This document shows, piece after piece, positions 41,624 to 51,206 of a stretch of DNA of 64,000 bases. Below the pieces are notes generated by a model. That model worked only from the letters and a program-made list of their open reading frames with translations. It did not search any database and had not been told where the DNA came from. Positions within the stretch are counted from its first letter, which is position 1. The number at the start of each line of letters is the position of its first letter. Position numbers and translations under genes: made by a program. The stretch is from Gp6-AA40 sp036274155 (GTDB lineage Bacteria; Acidobacteriota; Vicinamibacteria; Vicinamibacterales; UBA2999), in contig DASUGH010000094.1 in NCBI GenBank assembly GCA_036274155.1, positions 1 to 64,000 of the forward strand. The letters run 5' to 3'.

Positions 41624-42553
41624 ATGGGACACGACGGAAAAGTCATCATCACGTGCGCAGTGACCGGTGGGATCCACACGCCTTCCATGTCGAAGTACCT
41701 CCCGGTCACCGCAGAGGAGATTGCCGACGCGGCGATTAGCGCGGCCGAGGCCGGTGCAGCCATCGTCCATCTGCACGCCCGCGATCCCGGGACGGGTGCG
41801 CCCGACCAGACCGTGGCGGCCTACGAGCCGTTCCTGAAGGTCATCAAGCAGCGCACCGACGTCGTCATCAACATCACGACCGGCGCCGGCCAGGGAATGA
41901 CGCTGGAACAACGGCTCGAGCCCGCGCGTGCCTTCGCGCCCGAAGTCGCCTCGCTCAACATGGGGTCGATGAACTTCGGCTTGTTCCCGATGCTGAACCG
42001 CTACAAGACTTTCACGCATGACTGGGAGAGGAAGGCACTCGAGGCCTCCCGCGACGTTGTCTTCCGGAACACGTTTGCGGACATCGAGCATGCGCTGGCC
42101 ACGCTCAGTGAGTTGGACATTCGATTCGAGTTCGAGTGCTACGACACCGGGCATCTCTACAATCTGCGCCATTTCCTCGACCGCGGCCTCGTCACGCCGC
42201 CGCTGTTCATCCAGACGGTGTTTGGCATCCTGGGCGGCATCGGCACGCATCCCGAGGACGTCATGCACATGCGGCGCACCGCCGACCGGCTGTTCGGCGG
42301 CCAGTATCAGTGGTCGGCACTCGGGGCCGGGCGCAACCAGATGCCCATCGCCGCCATGGCGGCCGCGATGGGCGGGCACGTGCGCGTCGGTCTCGAGGAT
42401 TCGCTGTGGAAGGGCCGCGACCAGCTCGCCACCAATCACGATCAGGTCCGCCTGGCGCGCCAGATCGTCGAAGGGCTCGGCCTGACGATCGCCACGCCGG
42501 ACGAAGCGCGCGAAATCCTGCACCTCAAGGGGAAGGACGGAACCACTATCTGA
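41624..42553 (+). CDS. BKACE family beta-keto acid cleavage enzyme (DUF849)
   Basis: 309 residues from ATG 41624; an in-frame TTG four codons earlier is less likely. Family motifs: KVIITCAVTGG, IVHLHARDP (metal His), SLNMGSMNFG, FECYDTGHLYNL (conserved Glu), QTVFGILGGIGT and VGLEDSLWKGRDQLATN. BKACE enzymes condense a beta-keto acid with acetyl-CoA to give acetoacetate and a new CoA ester (for example 3-keto-5-aminohexanoate cleavage). The actual beta-keto acid is not predictable. It is divergent from the cupin-aldolase pair across 84 bp. Confidence 0.92.
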   Translation: MGHDGKVIITCAVTGGIHTPSMSKYLPVTAEEIADAAISAAEAGAAIVHLHARDPGTGAPDQTVAAYEPFLKVIKQRTDVVINITTGAGQGMTLEQRLEPARAFAPEVASLNMGSMNFGLFPMLNRYKTFTHDWERKALEASRDVVFRNTFADIEHALATLSELDIRFEFECYDTGHLYNLRHFLDRGLVTPPLFIQTVFGILGGIGTHPEDVMHMRRTADRLFGGQYQWSALGAGRNQMPIAAMAAAMGGHVRVGLEDSLWKGRDQLATNHDQVRLARQIVEGLGLTIATPDEAREILHLKGKDGTTI

Positions 42554-42566
42554 CGACGCCCTGCAC

Positions 42567-43664
42567 CTATCGCCTGTCGAGGCCGTGTTCGGCGAGGAAC
42601 TTCGAGAGCAGGTCCGCCACGGCCACGTTGTTCATGTCGGCGAACGGAATGTGCGTATTGCCCTTGAGGCCGGCGTCGGGCAGCATCAGTACCTGCGCCT
42701 TGCCGCCGTACTTGTTGATCTTTTCGGCGAACAGCTTCGACAGTCTGAGGCTGTTGCTGGAGTTGGCCGACTTGTCGACGTTGTCGCCCCAGACCATCTG
42801 CATGGGAACCTTCGTCAGCTTCTTGAACTCCTCGAGCGGTACCTCGATCGGACCGAAGCCTCCGACCGGTCCTCCCGGACCTTCACCCTGCGGATAGACG
42901 TAGCCGACGTTCTCGTACATGACGATGGCGGCCACGTTGTTCGTCTTGAGCGCGGTCAGGATGGCACGCATGCCGCCAGCGGAGTTGGTGAGTGCCACGC
43001 TCGGACCGATCTTGTCCATCAGCTGTGCCGCGGCGTCCGACTGCAGCTGCGCGTTCTCGACCGTGTCGAACTCGAGGTAGCGAGCTCGTGAGGCCTGGTT
43101 CCACGCCTCGGGGTCTTTGGTCGGGAACTGCACGCCCTCGAACCAGTTCGGGTACTGCGCGCCGAAACGCCAGGCGGTGAAGTTTCCCTGATCCCGGCCG
43201 GTGGCTGCTGTGTAGGTGTGCCCCGTGCAACCCCAGTTCGCGCGACCGACGTGCGGGCCATCCCAGATGTAGACCGGGTAGCCGCGGCGCAGGAAGATGC
43301 TCTGGAAGCCCTCGCCGCCGTCCCAGCGATTCAGCCATGCCGTTGCCGCAGCGCTGTGCCACATCACGAGGTTGATCCGGCGCGGGTTCACCGGAATCTC
43401 GTACTCGACGTAGCCGTGGTCGCAGTGCAGCGATCGCGAACCGGCGTCGCCGAGAATCTTCCCCCCCACGGCGAAGGAGCCCTGCTTCTGGATGGTGATC
43501 GGTGCACTCGCCGCCGGCCGTTGCCCCTGCGACGCCAGGTAGCCGGTCGTGAGGACGGTCATCGCACAGGCCGCCGCGAGTCCCGCGAGCACACGCGCTC
43601 GGCGGCGTCCGGCTGACGTTCCCAGGAGCCTGTCCTGCTCAAAGCGGTTCTTCACATCGCGCAT
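42567..43664 (-). CDS. Secreted alpha/beta hydrolase
   Basis: 365 residues from ATG 43664. A basic N-terminus and membrane segment (ARVLAGLAAACAMTVLTTGY) suggest export or anchoring. Alpha/beta-hydrolase marks: INLVMWHSAAATAWLNRW, RGYPVYIWDGPHVGRANWG, nucleophile elbow SVALTNSAGGMRA (Ser), MQMVWGDNVDKS (acid) and LKGNTHIPFADMNN (His). It is last in a minus-strand trio with the exported DUF6282-like protein (47 bp upstream) and the 724-residue NTF2/SnoaL-like protein, so a common substrate is likely. Convergent with the BKACE gene (13 bp gap). Confidence 0.88.
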   Translation of the reverse strand: MRDVKNRFEQDRLLGTSAGRRRARVLAGLAAACAMTVLTTGYLASQGQRPAASAPITIQKQGSFAVGGKILGDAGSRSLHCDHGYVEYEIPVNPRRINLVMWHSAAATAWLNRWDGGEGFQSIFLRRGYPVYIWDGPHVGRANWGCTGHTYTAATGRDQGNFTAWRFGAQYPNWFEGVQFPTKDPEAWNQASRARYLEFDTVENAQLQSDAAAQLMDKIGPSVALTNSAGGMRAILTALKTNNVAAIVMYENVGYVYPQGEGPGGPVGGFGPIEVPLEEFKKLTKVPMQMVWGDNVDKSANSSNSLRLSKLFAEKINKYGGKAQVLMLPDAGLKGNTHIPFADMNNVAVADLLSKFLAEHGLDRR

Positions 43665-43711
43665 GATTTGCCCCACGAAAACCACCCTTCGCCGCTGGCC
43701 GGTTTGCCGCG

Positions 43712-44734
43712 CTATGGAAGGACAGGCAGACCGACCAGCCGGGCGGGTGTGTCCTTGAAGATCCATTTCAGGTCCTGTTCGGTGAATCCGGCGCTGCGGA
43801 GCGCTTTGGCAGCCATCGCCAACGCGTCAGGATGGTTGGGAGTGCCGACCAGCCCGCTATCGCTGCCAACGAATACGTTTCGCGTGCCCAGCGTCTTGAT
43901 GACGTCGATCGCACGCGTCCGTGCGGCCGCCGACCCGTTCAGGGTGTTCGCGGTGATCTCGATGGCGCCGCCGAGCTTGACCGCTTCCTGCATCTGCGCC
44001 ACGGACATATCCGTGAACTGCGGCCCGAGCAGCGGGTGGGTCACGATGATTCTGGTGATGCCGCGCTGTTTGGCTTCGGCCATGATCATGAGCACCTCTT
44101 CAGGCGTCACGTGGCCCGTGGCCAGTGTGAGATTGCGCTCCTTGATCAGGTCGAGCACCTCGAAGACCTCTGGAATCAGCTTCCCGCTGCGTGACACGAT
44201 CGCCTTGGTCCGCGTCTCCTTGTAGTAGTCGACCTCGTGTTCGGAATCGTGGGTCGGCATCCAGACGATCCGTCCCCACGCACCTTCCACGTCGGACATG
44301 TAGCGGACCGCCATCGGATTCACACCGCCGACCGGCGTATCGAGCGTCACGCTCCCGAAGACCTCGATGCCCTGTGCGCCGTATTTGCGAATCAGCTGCG
44401 CGAGCCCGGCCGATTCGGTCCAGTGGTTCTTGAGGACGACGCCGCGCATGCCCCGTTCCTTGGCGAGCTTGACGATCTCGAACGCGTCCCACTGTCTGGC
44501 GTAGGCGTCGGGACCGAAATGCGCATGCAGGTCGATTGCGCCGGTGAGCGCCGGATCCGTGAGCTTCTGATCGACCGACGGCTTGGCGCTTCGGGTTTTA
44601 TAGGGTTCCCAGTGCGCCCTGGGGGATGTCTGCGCCAGAAGCGGCCCCCATCCGTAGTGCACGCCGACTGCGGCGGCCGTCAACGCCGCACACGACACAC
44701 CGATCAGAACTCGCCTGGTTCTCAACGTCGCCAT
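43712..44734 (-). CDS. Exported DUF6282-like metal-dependent hydrolase
   Basis: 340 residues from ATG 44734, chosen over a GTG three codons earlier because GGGGAG is better spaced to it. Signal/anchor segment VLIGVSCAALTAAAVGVHYG. Ligand motifs DLHAHFGPDAYARQ, LKNHWTESAG, IVWMPTHDSEHE, LATGHVTPEE, IVTHPLLGP and VGSDSGLVGTPNHPDAL match the paralogs at 38405-39355 and 54634-55740, especially the latter. The conserved GRIVWMP and THP blocks mark this exported subgroup. The reaction is unknown. It sits between the NTF2/SnoaL-like gene and the hydrolase. Confidence 0.85.
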   Translation of the reverse strand: MATLRTRRVLIGVSCAALTAAAVGVHYGWGPLLAQTSPRAHWEPYKTRSAKPSVDQKLTDPALTGAIDLHAHFGPDAYARQWDAFEIVKLAKERGMRGVVLKNHWTESAGLAQLIRKYGAQGIEVFGSVTLDTPVGGVNPMAVRYMSDVEGAWGRIVWMPTHDSEHEVDYYKETRTKAIVSRSGKLIPEVFEVLDLIKERNLTLATGHVTPEEVLMIMAEAKQRGITRIIVTHPLLGPQFTDMSVAQMQEAVKLGGAIEITANTLNGSAAARTRAIDVIKTLGTRNVFVGSDSGLVGTPNHPDALAMAAKALRSAGFTEQDLKWIFKDTPARLVGLPVLP

Positions 44735-44816
44735 GTCAACCACTCCCCGCAGCCGTTGCGGCGGGTCCGGAAAGGAGCGCGCCGGTGACGCGCCCCGGAG
44801 AGAAACTGCCGTCCGT

Positions 44817-46991
44817 TCAGGACGGCGGCAGCAGGTAGCCGTGGTTCTTCATACTGGTCTCGGGGAACTGGATGCACGGTACGCAATCGGGCCAGTAGTG
44901 TTCGGGCTGACGTCCGCTGACCGGGTTCTTGTAGTGGAACCACATCGGCAGGATTCCGGGCCACGTGATCGTCTCCCCGGTACCGCCGCGGAAGCCGCGC
45001 TCGCGTTCGCCCAGCACGGTGAGAGGAATGTCGGGCGGATAGGCGTTCGCCTGCCCTCGCCCCGGCGCCGGTCCCTGACCCACTCCCGCTGCCGGTGCGG
45101 CGCCCCGGCCGCGTGGCGCCGTTGTCGCGCCTGCCGGCGACCAGCCACCTTCGTACGCCGACGAGTAGTAGTGCTCATCGATCGTGACGCTCCACAACCT
45201 CCAGATGCCGTCTTCGAGCACGACCTGATCGTGATACATCCCGCCGCCGATGCCCGACGAGCGCGTGCGGCTCGAGCCCGGCTGGAGGAGACGCGACCGG
45301 ACGGACGCGGAGCGCCCATCGCTCGCCACGAGGATCACCGGTTGCGTGCGCCAGTGCAGCGGCAGCGTCGTCCGTGGCCGCGACCCGGGCGGCGGCGACG
45401 TGGCATCGCGCTCGATGATGCGCTGCCGCCCCACGTAGAAGCCGCTGAACGGCACTTCCTTGTTGCCCTTGACGGCAAACAGCTTACCGAGCTGCCCGTA
45501 GTCGAGATCGTCGAGGTAGTCGCCGTAAGCCGACGACATGTTCTCGGCGCCATCCCAGGCTTTCGAGACGGCGAGCTTCCGCTCGGCCTCGGTGATGCGG
45601 GCATTCAGGTCGCCTGACGGCGCGGCAGGCCTGGTGACCTGTGGCGCCTTCAGCAGACGCTCCTGGCCCACAGTCTTCATGCCCGCGGGCAGGCTCACCG
45701 GCTTGCCCGTGGCCGGGTTCGGTGCGAAGAACACAGGAACGGCGCCGGGTGTCATCACATCTGACGCCGGCATCGGCCGGTCGGGCGCGTGCTCCCTGGC
45801 GGGCGGCGGATCGACGACCTGGCTTCTGGCCCAACCCTGCGTCTTCTCGGTCTTCATCAGCGGGAAGATCCGCATCTCACGAATGCGCCAGATGTCGTTC
45901 TGCTTGACATAGCGGTTCTCGAAGATCGCCAGCGTGTAGAACGCCGTTCCCTTCTCGGCGTCGCCGACCAGACCGAACTCGAGGCCGCGCCCCCGCGCCT
46001 CCAGTCCACCCGGCTCGATGGCCACCGCCATGTCGAGTTGCATGAGCTCGTTCAGCTGGCCGTTCTTCAACCCTGCCGGACCGCTGCGCTCGAGCGCGCG
46101 GCGGATGCTCCCGGGGCCGTCATACACCCCCACGTTGGCGATGGCGAGCGCGCCATCGGCGGTGAACAGGTCCGTGACGTCGTCCCACATCTTCCGGTCC
46201 ATGTAGTAACCGTAAGCGTTCTGCAGGTTGCGGACCTTGTCCTCGTCGTTCATCGCCAGGATGCGCTGTTCGAGCGCCGCCAGCGCGGTGGCCGGGTCCA
46301 TCTTCGGATCCACCGGCGGCACCGCCGAGGCGGACAGCTCGGGAAGGGGAATTCCGGCCTCGTCCGGCGTGAAGTGGTACGGGACGATCTTCTGGTCCTC
46401 GTCGACGTTCCGCCAGCCGGTCGCGTAGGGGCCGGCGAACATCGGGTTGTAGCGCATGCGCGCGATCTTCCACACTCCGCCCTCGCGCACGTACTCGTTC
46501 TCGAAAATGCCGCCCGCCCACTCGGCCTTCACACCGTATTGGCCGGTCATCGAGAACTCCCACCAGCGGCCCTTCGCCCGCTGGCCGTCGGCGGACACGT
46601 TGATGAGCGGCCGCAGGACCATCTGCGTATGCAGGCCGCCGGTCTTGAGGCCGTGCGTCCCCTCGCCGAACGTGTTCAGGAAGTAGCTCTGGATCGCCTG
46701 ACGCCCTTGCTCGTTGCCGTTGCCGTACGACAGCTGGGCATTGTCGGCGAAGAGCGCCGCCATCTCGGTCCACAGTCCGAACTGCGAGTACTGCGCGTAC
46801 GTCTCCTGCAGCCTCTTGACGGCGCGCACCGATTCGGCACGTTCGACATTGAGCGCCAGCCGCTGCACGCGTGCGGCAGCACTCGTGGCCGGGCTCTGGT
46901 CGCCGGCGCTGACCACCTGCAGCGCGCCGAGCGCCACGATCAGCGCCAGCCCGCTCGCGGTCAGCCGGCGTCGCGAAAGCACATTGGTCAT
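44817..46991 (-). CDS. Secreted three-domain NTF2/SnoaL-like protein with CVPC tail
   Basis: 724 residues from ATG 46991 (GAGAGG upstream; a GTG at 47003 is the alternative). Signal peptide LTASGLALIVALGALQVVSA. Three SnoaL-like domains: ~30-190 (ESVRAVKRLQETYAQYSQFG), ~230-400 (NDEDKVRNLQNAYGYYMDRK), ~480-625 (ENMSSAYGDYLDDLDYGQ ... HDQVVLEDGIWRLWSV), linked by Pro-rich spacers including GRGAAPAAGVGQGPAPGRGQ. The C-terminus has PVSGRQPEHYWPDCVPC. It is the full-length relative of the 558-residue protein at 27331-29007, which lacks an internal ~150 residues. Downstream genes are an exported DUF6282-like protein and a hydrolase. Confidence 0.86.
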   Translation of the reverse strand: MTNVLSRRRLTASGLALIVALGALQVVSAGDQSPATSAAARVQRLALNVERAESVRAVKRLQETYAQYSQFGLWTEMAALFADNAQLSYGNGNEQGRQAIQSYFLNTFGEGTHGLKTGGLHTQMVLRPLINVSADGQRAKGRWWEFSMTGQYGVKAEWAGGIFENEYVREGGVWKIARMRYNPMFAGPYATGWRNVDEDQKIVPYHFTPDEAGIPLPELSASAVPPVDPKMDPATALAALEQRILAMNDEDKVRNLQNAYGYYMDRKMWDDVTDLFTADGALAIANVGVYDGPGSIRRALERSGPAGLKNGQLNELMQLDMAVAIEPGGLEARGRGLEFGLVGDAEKGTAFYTLAIFENRYVKQNDIWRIREMRIFPLMKTEKTQGWARSQVVDPPPAREHAPDRPMPASDVMTPGAVPVFFAPNPATGKPVSLPAGMKTVGQERLLKAPQVTRPAAPSGDLNARITEAERKLAVSKAWDGAENMSSAYGDYLDDLDYGQLGKLFAVKGNKEVPFSGFYVGRQRIIERDATSPPPGSRPRTTLPLHWRTQPVILVASDGRSASVRSRLLQPGSSRTRSSGIGGGMYHDQVVLEDGIWRLWSVTIDEHYYSSAYEGGWSPAGATTAPRGRGAAPAAGVGQGPAPGRGQANAYPPDIPLTVLGERERGFRGGTGETITWPGILPMWFHYKNPVSGRQPEHYWPDCVPCIQFPETSMKNHGYLLPPS

Positions 46992-47093
46992 AAGGCCTCT
47001 CACCGGTTACAAGCGCCCATACGCGCGATTCAGGAGAATATGACGGAGCCACCCGGCAGGCCATACCTCGATTTGGGCAGGTTCCCGCTCCAG

Positions 47094-47285
47094 ACCCAGA
47101 GCTCACTGGTGTTGAGGATGCGAATCCCTGTGGAGACGACCGACCAGGCTCGCCTGACCGCTCGAGAAGGCTGGGGGGATCAGCGAGCTCACGGAGCTCG
47201 CGTCCAGCGGTCCTCGACGCCCTCGCAGCGCGGTCCGGTCGCCGGAACCGGGATTCGCATCCTCAACACCAGTGAGCTCTGGGTG
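47094..47285. mobile_element. MITE-like element A, copy 2 (192 bp, perfect 35-bp terminal inverted repeats)
   Basis: Starts ACCCAGAGCTCACTGGTG and ends CACCAGTGAGCTCTGGGT; the terminal 35 bp are exact inverted repeats. The whole element is the reverse complement of copy 1 (16037-16227) with few mismatches. Possible 3-bp direct repeats CAG flank it (47091-47093, 47287-47289), offset by one base on the side that corresponds to copy 1. It fills most of the 332-bp gap 46992-47323. Confidence 0.82.
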
Positions 47286-47323
47286 CAGGCCTTCCAGCCC
47301 CCGCCGCGTCGCGGAACAGCCTC

Positions 47324-47950
47324 CTACCGTATGTGAATGATCCCCCGGCGCAAGGCAATCGGGATGACCGCCGCGCGGTCGTTGACATTCAGCTTCGCGA
47401 GGATGTTCTTGACGTGAACCTTGGTGGTTTCCTCGCTGATTCCGAGGGCGACGGCAATCTCCTTGTTGCGCAGCCCTTGCGCAATCAGCCTCACCACCTC
47501 GACCTCCCGCGGCGTCAGCGACGGCTTCGTCTTCCGCGCCTCGAGCAAGGCGGCGACGTTGGATGGCATCGGCCGGCCGCCGCTGTTGACGTCGCGGATC
47601 ACGCGCACGAGATCCTCGGCCAGCGTCTCTTTCAGCAGGTAGGTCGCCGCTCCCGCTTCGAGCGCCTGACAGATGTCCTCGTCCCCGCTGTACATCGTCA
47701 GCACGACGATGCGGGCATCCGGCGTCTCACTGCAGATCTCCTGGATGGCTTCGATTCCGCTCATGGTCGGCAGCTGCAGATCCATCAGGGTGACGTCGGG
47801 ACGCAGCTGCCGGAAAAGCTCCACCGACTGCTCACCGCTCGTCGCCGAGCCCACCACTTTCATGTCGCCCTGACGATCGATCAGCAGCGACAAGCCGTCC
47901 AGGACGACGCGGTGATCGTCCACACAGAGAATGCGGATCTTCGAGGCCAT
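47324..47950 (-). CDS. NarL/FixJ-family response regulator
   Basis: 208 residues. REC domain (residues ~5-120): IRILCVDDHRVVLDGL (acidic pocket), VTLMDLQLPTMSG (phospho-Asp), IVVLTMYSGDED, YLLKETLAEDLV (Lys). LuxR-type HTH (residues ~140-200): LTPREVEVVRLIAQGLRNKEIAVALGISEETTKVHVKNILAKL. It is a DNA-binding partner of the sensor kinase whose stop is 18 bp upstream. The targets probably include the TonB-receptor gene at 51421 and the surrounding catabolic genes, but no operator was identified. Confidence 0.95.
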   Translation of the reverse strand: MASKIRILCVDDHRVVLDGLSLLIDRQGDMKVVGSATSGEQSVELFRQLRPDVTLMDLQLPTMSGIEAIQEICSETPDARIVVLTMYSGDEDICQALEAGAATYLLKETLAEDLVRVIRDVNSGGRPMPSNVAALLEARKTKPSLTPREVEVVRLIAQGLRNKEIAVALGISEETTKVHVKNILAKLNVNDRAAVIPIALRRGIIHIR

Positions 47951-47968
47951 GGGTGATGGATGGGTCCT

Positions 47969-50965
47969 TTACACGGAGGGCACCACGGCTTCGACCTGGG
48001 TGCCCTCTCCAGGCGTCGAGGCAATCGTCACGCTGCCGCGCACCTGCGCCGCACGCTCCTTCATGCTGATGACGCCGTAGTGCCCTGCCGCAGCGTCGAG
48101 AGCCCCCGGGTCGAACCCGCAGCCGTCGTCGCGAACGCGGACGCGCACGGCGTTGCCGCAGTACTCGAGATCGACTCCGACGTGCGTCGGCTGGCCGTGC
48201 TGGACGGCGTTGGTCAGGGCCTCCTGACAGATCAGGAGCAGCTGCTCCTGGGCGCGCGACGAGCATCGCTGGGGAGTGCCGGTCACCAGCATGTCGAGCG
48301 CAATCGGCCGGCCATCGATGACGCGCTGGCCGACATCGCGCAGCGCTTCCGGCAGCGGCCGCGACTCCGGCGATCGAAGATCCCAGATCGACTGCCGCGC
48401 ATCCCGTATCGCGTCTTCGACGCGCCGACGCATGTGCAGCACCCGTTCGCGGAGCGTCGGCGGCGCCGACACCAGACCGTGCGACAGATCGTCCAGTTGA
48501 AGTGCGAGGCCGGCCAGCCCCTGCAGAAGCGTGTCGTGAATCGCGCGACTCATGCGGATCCGCTCGGCGAGCACCAGCGCGAACTGACGGCGGACGTGCC
48601 GCGCATGCAGCCGCCACGATCCGTACACCGCGGAAAAGGCGACGACGAAGCAGAGCGCATAGAACCAGCCGGTCTGGTAGAACATGGGCGGAATCGAGAA
48701 GTCCAGCGCCGCCGCCTGCGCGCTCCACACGCCGTCGCCGATGCCGCCGCGCAGCTGGAACCGGTAGGGCCCGGGCGACAGATTCGTGTACGACGTCTGC
48801 CGCGTCGTGCCCGCGTCCACCCAGTCGTCGTCCACGCCGTCGAGGCGATACTGGAACTGCACCTGCGCCGAATCGGTCAGCGTCAGCGCGGTGAACGCAA
48901 ACTGCACGTGTGAGGTCCGGGCCGGCAGACGCAGATTCGTCACCGGATCGAAGCGCTTGGCGTCGGCCAGCACCGCTTCGATCTGGACCGGCACCGGCGG
49001 CCGCGAGGCGCCGATGTTCTCAGGATCGACGACGGTGACGCCACCGCTTGTGGCAAACCACAAGCGGCCGTCGCGGCCGCGGGCCGCCGTCCGGCTGCCT
49101 TCCGTCACCGGTACGCCGGCGGCGCCATCCGCGCTGTTGAACAACCGGTAGTGCAACCGGTAGTCGGATGTCCCGGCCGCCCTGGCGATTTCCTCTTTCT
49201 CGAGGCGGGCGATGCCGGTACGCAGTCCGAGCCAGAGGTCGCCCTTGTCGTCGTCGACGATCGAGTTGACGCTCGATGGCAGGCCGTTCTTGCGGGTGAG
49301 CGACAGGAACTCCCCGTTCGCGAGACGGCTGAGACCAGCTTCACCGCCGAACCACATCGTGCCGATGCTGTCCTCGAAGATGGCGGTGATGCTGCCGATG
49401 CCGGGATCGAACGAGCGGAAAGCGCCGCCAGGATCGCGGACGCCGAGCCGCCCTCCCCTGGCGCCGATCCAGAGACGGCCGGCGCGATCCGCCGACAACG
49501 TCATCGCCGTCGTCTGGAAGACGCCGGGGATCTCGTCGATCGGCAGTTCTTCACCGGAATCGGCAAGGCGGCGGAGCCTGGAGCTGACATCGCGGACCCA
49601 GACGCTGCCGTCGGAGGTCGCGATCGAAAAGACGCGCTGCTCACCCGACAGCTTGCGGATCAGCGTGAAGCGCTCGTCGGCAAAGCGGGCGAGCCCACCC
49701 TCGGTGGCCACCCACAACGTTCCCTGCGGATCGGCATACAGAGCCAGCACCACGATGCCGGGAAGGCCCTGCTGCTCCTGATAGTGCCTTCGGCCCGCTG
49801 CGGAAATTCGCGTCAGCCCGGCCGTCGTGCCCACCCACACACTTCCATCGGGCGTGGCCGACGTGCCGCGCGCAATCGGCAGGTCGGTCACCGGCGTCAC
49901 CTTGTGCGGCGTCAATCGCTGCAACCCGGCGTGCGTTCCGACCCAGATGTTGCCTTCCCGGTCCTCGTACACGCATTGAATCGCGTCGTTCGCCAGTCCG
50001 TCCTTTGCGGTGATGACGTCGACCTGATGCGTGCGGGTACGGCCGCCGGCACCGTGCACACGCCAGAGGCCCTGCCCGCGTGTTGCCACCCACAGATTCC
50101 GGCGCCGATCGTGGATCAGCTGTACGCCCCACCCACGCTGCTGCCTGGCGGCACGCTGATCCGCGACGCGGCGGAACCCTTCACGAAAATCGCTGATCCA
50201 GACGCCGCCCTCGTCGTCCTCGCTGAACGCCTGCCAGATGTTGCTCGAGAGGCCAATCACCTCGACCTGCTCGAACCGTCCGCCCGCGGCGCCGCGGCGA
50301 AACACCGCATCGCGCGTGGCCACCCAGAAACGGCCCGCACGATCGACGTGCATGGCCAGCACGGCGCGTCCTGCAAACGGGCTCTCGATATCTGCATGCT
50401 GCCAGCGGCGACCGTCGAACCGCAGCAGGCCACGGCCGGTGCCGGCCCAGATCGTGCCCGTTCGATCCTCGAGCAGCGATGTCGCGTAGCTGTCGAACCC
50501 GTCGCGCTCGCCGTACGACGTGATCGTGCCGCCGTGGATGCGTGAGACACCCGGACCGATCCCCACCCACAAGCTCCGATCGCTCGCGCTCAAGAGCGTC
50601 GTGACAGGCGAATCGGGCAAACGCGTCTCGCCGAGCCGGTTGAAGGGCTGGAAACGCACACCATCGAACCGCAGCACGCCGACGTCGGTGCCAATCCAGA
50701 GGTAGCCGTCCTGATCCTGCTCGATGGCAGTCAGCCGGCTGGCCGAGAGACCGTCGCTCTCGTTCCAGGTCGTCACGGTGAAGTCGTCCAGCCCGCGCGG
50801 GACGGGACCGGCAAGCACCGAGTGGCCCATCGCCATGGAGATCGCGCACGCCGCGATCACCTGGATGCGCTGCCTGGAGGAGCACAGCCTGGCGCGCAGC
50901 CACACGTGGCGCTCCGAATCGGCGGCACGCGGCAGCGAACGTGCGGTGTCGGTTTGTGTCGGCAT
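47969..50965 (-). CDS. Sensor histidine kinase with Reg_prop propeller and Y_Y_Y domain
   Basis: 998 residues. After a hydrophobic export segment (IQVIAACAISMAMGHSVLAG), two-component regulator propeller repeats run to ~residue 640 (AIEQDQDGYLWIGTDVGVLR, LLEDRTGTIWAGTGRGLLRF, VYEDREGNIWVGTHAGLQRL). A Y_Y_Y sandwich (~residue 670-745: FQYRLDGVDDDWVDAG, LSPGPYRFQLRG) and one membrane helix (FYALCFVVAFSAVYGSWRL) follow. The HisKA_3 box is MSRAIHDTLLQGLAGLALQL with the phospho-His, and the ATPase has NAVQHG and DDGCGFD. This periplasmic propeller layout is known for sugar-polymer sensors. Its regulator is the next gene. It is divergent from a TonB-receptor gene. Confidence 0.95.
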   Translation of the reverse strand: MPTQTDTARSLPRAADSERHVWLRARLCSSRQRIQVIAACAISMAMGHSVLAGPVPRGLDDFTVTTWNESDGLSASRLTAIEQDQDGYLWIGTDVGVLRFDGVRFQPFNRLGETRLPDSPVTTLLSASDRSLWVGIGPGVSRIHGGTITSYGERDGFDSYATSLLEDRTGTIWAGTGRGLLRFDGRRWQHADIESPFAGRAVLAMHVDRAGRFWVATRDAVFRRGAAGGRFEQVEVIGLSSNIWQAFSEDDEGGVWISDFREGFRRVADQRAARQQRGWGVQLIHDRRRNLWVATRGQGLWRVHGAGGRTRTHQVDVITAKDGLANDAIQCVYEDREGNIWVGTHAGLQRLTPHKVTPVTDLPIARGTSATPDGSVWVGTTAGLTRISAAGRRHYQEQQGLPGIVVLALYADPQGTLWVATEGGLARFADERFTLIRKLSGEQRVFSIATSDGSVWVRDVSSRLRRLADSGEELPIDEIPGVFQTTAMTLSADRAGRLWIGARGGRLGVRDPGGAFRSFDPGIGSITAIFEDSIGTMWFGGEAGLSRLANGEFLSLTRKNGLPSSVNSIVDDDKGDLWLGLRTGIARLEKEEIARAAGTSDYRLHYRLFNSADGAAGVPVTEGSRTAARGRDGRLWFATSGGVTVVDPENIGASRPPVPVQIEAVLADAKRFDPVTNLRLPARTSHVQFAFTALTLTDSAQVQFQYRLDGVDDDWVDAGTTRQTSYTNLSPGPYRFQLRGGIGDGVWSAQAAALDFSIPPMFYQTGWFYALCFVVAFSAVYGSWRLHARHVRRQFALVLAERIRMSRAIHDTLLQGLAGLALQLDDLSHGLVSAPPTLRERVLHMRRRVEDAIRDARQSIWDLRSPESRPLPEALRDVGQRVIDGRPIALDMLVTGTPQRCSSRAQEQLLLICQEALTNAVQHGQPTHVGVDLEYCGNAVRVRVRDDGCGFDPGALDAAAGHYGVISMKERAAQVRGSVTIASTPGEGTQVEAVVPSV

Positions 50966-51206
50966 GGGCGTAGGGGCGCGATTCTCATCCCGTCCGGCGC
51001 ATCAGTCAAACGAAATAGAGGCTTTGAACGATCTTCGTCCGGCGGTCGTACCTCGGACTGGGTATTGAAATCGGCGAGATCGGACCGTAGTGTTCCAGCG
51101 CCGCCGGTCGTCGATCCCTCCTGCCGACACAAGTCGTTCCGGCGGTTCTGCAAGTTCGTCGTGCACTTCAATCGCTAATCACCGCCGCGCTCCTGCCCGC
51201 TCCGTG

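Noticed and set aside
45789..47336. 515-residue plus-strand frame
   Set aside because: Antisense to the 724-residue NTF2/SnoaL-like gene and runs through the MITE-like element.
49151..50545. 464-residue plus-strand frame
   Set aside because: Antisense to the sensor kinase propeller; no independent support.
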